A stretch of DNA of 21,069 nucleotides from a virus, in IMG/VR virus record IMGVR_UViG_3300002144_000408, positions 1 through 21,069 of that record; one strand, given 5' to 3'. Made by a program: the position numbers and the translations under genes. Below the pieces are notes generated by a model. That model was given only the letters and a program-made list of their open reading frames with translations, searched no databases and was not told the origin of the DNA. Numbering within the stretch: position 1 is the stretch's first letter; each line of letters starts with the position of its first letter. Below, piece by piece: positions 18,703 to 21,069 of the stretch.

Positions 18703-20490
18703 TTAGCCTTGACAATCTAGACAATCATCTTGTTGTGCGTCCGATAATCCAAACTGTACTTTGTCTGGGTTGATAACATCATCTAACTTTTCGCGCTTTA
18801 CTTTCTCTGAAACGTTTTCTGCTCTATTAGATGATTCTGTTCTTAAATAGTATAAACCTTTACAACCTTCTACCCATGCTTGATAATGCACAGCGTGCAA
18901 GTATCGTTTATCAGCACCGGCCGGGAAGAAGATGTTTAAGGACTGTCCTTGACACAAATACTTCTGTCTATCTCCTGCTAACTTAATTAATACAAGTTGA
19001 TTCAATTCTATTGCCGTTTTAAAAACGTTCTTTACATGATCATCTAGAAAGTCTAGATGTTGAACTGAGCCACCACTGGTAATAATAGTTGACCATACCT
19101 CATCTGTATTCTTGCCAATGGTTTCTAATATCTTTTCAAGATGTGGATTTTTGTTTAAGTGAGAACCTACTCTTGTTCTCGAAGTAAACGCATTTGCTTT
19201 CCACGGTTCAATAGATGGCGATGTATCAACTATCATAGAACTATTTGCATTTGGAGCAATTGCTAACATATGAGCGTTACGACGGCCAGTTCCTTTCATA
19301 TCAGGAGCCTCACCGCGTCGCCTACCCATATCCAATGTTGCCTCAACTGCCTTTTGTTTAATAGTACTGAAGATTTCTTCGTTAGCATCAATAGCCGCTT
19401 GACTATCAAACGCAATTGAATTTTTCTGAAAGTAAGAATGTAATCCCATAGCACCAAGACCTAATGATCTTTCCTGTTGAGCACTATATCTTGCCTTACT
19501 AATTTCGTCGCCAGCATTTTCAATAAAGAACTGTAATACGTTATCTAAAAATACGATAAGGTCTTTAACCATATTCGTATCTTTCCATTCATCGTATGTT
19601 TCTAGATTGACTGAAGATAAACAACATACCGCGGTTCTTTCTTCATTGGTCACAAGGTGAATTTCGTTACAAAGATTAGATCCTTTAATTGATAGACCAA
19701 GATCTTTCTGTGATTGTGGTAAAGATCTGTTTGCGGTATCAATAAAGTTAACATAAGGTTCACCAGTACGATATCTTGTCTCGAGTACTAATTCCCATAG
19801 CTTACGAGCATCAACCATTTCACGAACTGTTTGGTCATTAGGATCCAATAAACCCCATTGCTTTCCTTCTTTTACTGCTTCCATAAATTTATCAGTTAAG
19901 TTAACAGCATGGTGAAGATTCAAATTCTTTCTATTCACGTCTCCAGTAGGAATACGCATATTAATGAATTCTACAATGTCAGGATGGTCAATATCCATAT
20001 AGGCTGCATAAGAACCTTTTCTTGTACGTCCTTGGCGGTATGCAACCATATCAGCATCAACTGTATGCAGAAACGGCATCGGTCCTGGAGCTTTATTTGA
20101 TACTGCTCGTACGTCTGACCAATGACCACCTACACCACCACCTTTAACGGATAACCATCGTAGCTCAGCAGTATGGTCAATTAGCCCTTCTAATGTATCA
20201 GGCACATAAGTTAAGAAACAGCTGATGGGTAAAGCTTTAACCTTTTCACCTTTTAGCACTGCATTAGACAGTACAGGAGATGAATACATAAACCAACCTT
20301 GAGATACATAATCGTATATTCTTTGTGCTAATTTGGAATTGCCATTACTAAAAGCTACTGCAGCCCGTGCGTATGCCTTCTGCGGACTCTTTTCATCGTC
20401 TCTGCAATAATAATCTTTTAATAATTTATAAGATTGTTCCGATAGAGTTTTATCTCTTTTCGTTTCAATCTCAATACCTAAATACTGCAT
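18703..20490 (-). CDS. nrdA: Class I ribonucleotide reductase large subunit without ATP-cone
   Basis: The 595-aa catalytic subunit keeps all active-site parts: redox Cys91 (PISCF), Asn272/Cys274/Glu276 (SNLCNEI), the paired redox Cys289 (AVCCLSS), the PNANSSMI loop, Tyr547/Tyr548 (GLYYLRT) for radical transfer, and a C-terminal CLDC pair at 590-593 that takes electrons from glutaredoxin. The E. coli protein is 761 aa and starts with an ATP-cone; here that regulatory domain is absent, so dATP shutdown through the activity site is not expected. It reduces NDPs to dNDPs for phage replication. The start at 20490 has a strong AGGAG site. It follows thyX by 22 bases and precedes nrdB by 21. Confidence 0.95.
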   Translation of the reverse strand: MQYLGIEIETKRDKTLSEQSYKLLKDYYCRDDEKSPQKAYARAAVAFSNGNSKLAQRIYDYVSQGWFMYSSPVLSNAVLKGEKVKALPISCFLTYVPDTLEGLIDHTAELRWLSVKGGGVGGHWSDVRAVSNKAPGPMPFLHTVDADMVAYRQGRTRKGSYAAYMDIDHPDIVEFINMRIPTGDVNRKNLNLHHAVNLTDKFMEAVKEGKQWGLLDPNDQTVREMVDARKLWELVLETRYRTGEPYVNFIDTANRSLPQSQKDLGLSIKGSNLCNEIHLVTNEERTAVCCLSSVNLETYDEWKDTNMVKDLIVFLDNVLQFFIENAGDEISKARYSAQQERSLGLGAMGLHSYFQKNSIAFDSQAAIDANEEIFSTIKQKAVEATLDMGRRRGEAPDMKGTGRRNAHMLAIAPNANSSMIVDTSPSIEPWKANAFTSRTRVGSHLNKNPHLEKILETIGKNTDEVWSTIITSGGSVQHLDFLDDHVKNVFKTAIELNQLVLIKLAGDRQKYLCQGQSLNIFFPAGADKRYLHAVHYQAWVEGCKGLYYLRTESSNRAENVSEKVKREKLDDVINPDKVQFGLSDAQQDDCLDCQG

Positions 20491-20512
20491 TCCCTACTCC
20501 TAATCATTATTA

Positions 20513-21069
20513 TTATTCTGTTATGTATTCGTTTGCTAAAGGAAAGATCTTAGCAATGGCGTGGGCAATGGCGATAGCAAGTTCTTGATGCTCTAACTGA
20601 GTGCCGTTTCCAGATCGTAATTCAATATAATGAATCCATGATCTCAACGTGCCGTTTGCATATAGTCTTGATACTGTATTACCTTCAGGCAATACTGCTC
20701 GTGCTTGTTCTTTTGCTATTCCTTTTGATATAGCCCAGTTATACAGTTCCTTGCTCTGCCTGATATGTGCCATTTGTTTCATTCTAAATAATTCGTTTAT
20801 CTCACGCTGTACAGGATCAGCAGTATCAATTGCTATACTTGCCTGACGATTCTTTGGATCTTGTAATCTTGCTTCGCGCGGAATCATTTCCAAATCTTTA
20901 ACAGGATCTGCATATCTTTGTGAAAATTCCTGAAAGCTAAAACTACGATGTCTCAAAAACTGACGTGCGATATCTCTTGTTGTTTCTACTTCTAAACAAA
21001 CACTGACCATCTCTAACGGACTCCAATGTTTATGCTTGATTAAATAATTAACAAGCTTATCGTTTGTTG
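20513..21069 (-). CDS. thyX: Flavin-dependent thymidylate synthase ThyX (5' end beyond window)
   Basis: The visible frame includes IKHKHWSPLEM, QFLRHRSFSFQEFSQRYAD (the ThyX motif RHRxxSxxxxSxR) and a C-terminal GTLRSWIHYIELR region with the conserved Arg that activates dUMP. The ATG at 21010 is internal: the frame stays open upstream to the window edge and encodes the standard KHxHWSPLE segment, so the gene is cut by the window. ThyX makes dTMP from dUMP using methylene-THF, FAD and NADPH. With GlyA and the NrdAB pair it completes a dTTP supply route that does not need ThyA or dihydrofolate reductase turnover. Confidence 0.95.
   Translation of the reverse strand, partial: TNDKLVNYLIKHKHWSPLEMVSVCLEVETTRDIARQFLRHRSFSFQEFSQRYADPVKDLEMIPREARLQDPKNRQASIAIDTADPVQREINELFRMKQMAHIRQSKELYNWAISKGIAKEQARAVLPEGNTVSRLYANGTLRSWIHYIELRSGNGTQLEHQELAIAIAHAIAKIFPLANEYITE

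Noticed and set aside
1-21069. CRISPR arrays, insertion sequences, integrase or attachment sites
   Set aside because: No spaced repeats, transposase or integrase motifs or flanking inverted repeats seen; the only large repeat is the 552-base tandem pair.
1-21069. Bacterial chromosome origin of the window, given hemA, glyA, iscU and rpsU
   Set aside because: Single-strand gene layout, overlapping tiny genes, T4-type ligase, RNase H, PhoH and RNR without ATP-cone all point to a T4-like phage.

Overview
The window looks like part of the genome of a T4-like (tailed, contractile-tail type) marine phage, probably infecting a SAR11-type or related alphaproteobacterium. The DNA is AT-rich and every convincing gene lies on the minus strand, so transcription runs from high to low coordinates. 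Genes are tightly packed, with many 1-25 base overlaps. The gene set combines T4-type replication and nucleotide genes (DNA ligase, RNase H/FEN-type 5' nuclease, ribonucleotide reductase, P-loop dNMP-kinase-like protein, ThyX, PhoH) with host-derived metabolic and translation genes (IscU, Bfd-like ferredoxin, 5-aminolevulinate synthase, serine hydroxymethyltransferase, cold-shock protein, ribosomal protein bS21). Phage bS21 and IscU of this kind are known from pelagiphages, but the host assignment is inference.

Layout in transcription order. (a) 21069-17434: thyX (5' end cut by the window edge), nrdA, and nrdB fused to an N-terminal glutaredoxin domain. (b) 17420-14632: 5-aminolevulinate synthase, a four-helix membrane protein, a YbaN/DUF454 membrane protein and a small unknown gene. 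(c) 14652-13410: a nearly identical tandem duplication with a 552-base period. It duplicates a 47-aa gene, a 105-aa gene and the first half of a glutaredoxin gene, and creates a chimeric ORF at the junction. (d) 13404-10556: glyA, a GNG-motif protein, a 17-codon mini-ORF overlapping iscU, a staphylococcal-type nuclease and a short Bfd-like protein. (e) 10488-8785: cold-shock protein, bS21, a gene-free stretch holding a probable structured RNA of about 170 nt, and three phage hypotheticals. (f) 8766-1: ligase, a SleB-type wall hydrolase with signal peptide, a RuvC-like nuclease, a P-loop kinase, a glycosyltransferase, RNase H/FEN nuclease, HAD phosphatase, FmdB-like protein, PhoH and a PD-(D/E)XK nuclease.

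Regulation is unusually legible. Seven sites carry an exact TTGACA and an exact TATAAT, six with a 17-base spacer and one with 16, all on the minus strand and most followed by a gene start. They look like a set of strong host-sigma70 early promoters. Two exact T4-like late-promoter words (TATAAATA) lie upstream of the FmdB-like gene and of iscU.

Functionally, GlyA would supply glycine and methylene-tetrahydrofolate, which feed 5-aminolevulinate synthase and ThyX respectively. IscU, the Bfd-like protein, the glutaredoxins and the diiron NrdB form an iron, Fe-S and thiol theme. Cold-shock protein plus bS21 suggest takeover of host translation. The most novel-looking items are the promoter-driven structured RNA at about 9860-9690, the recent tandem duplication with its chimeric gene, and the combined glycine, heme and Fe-S gene set.
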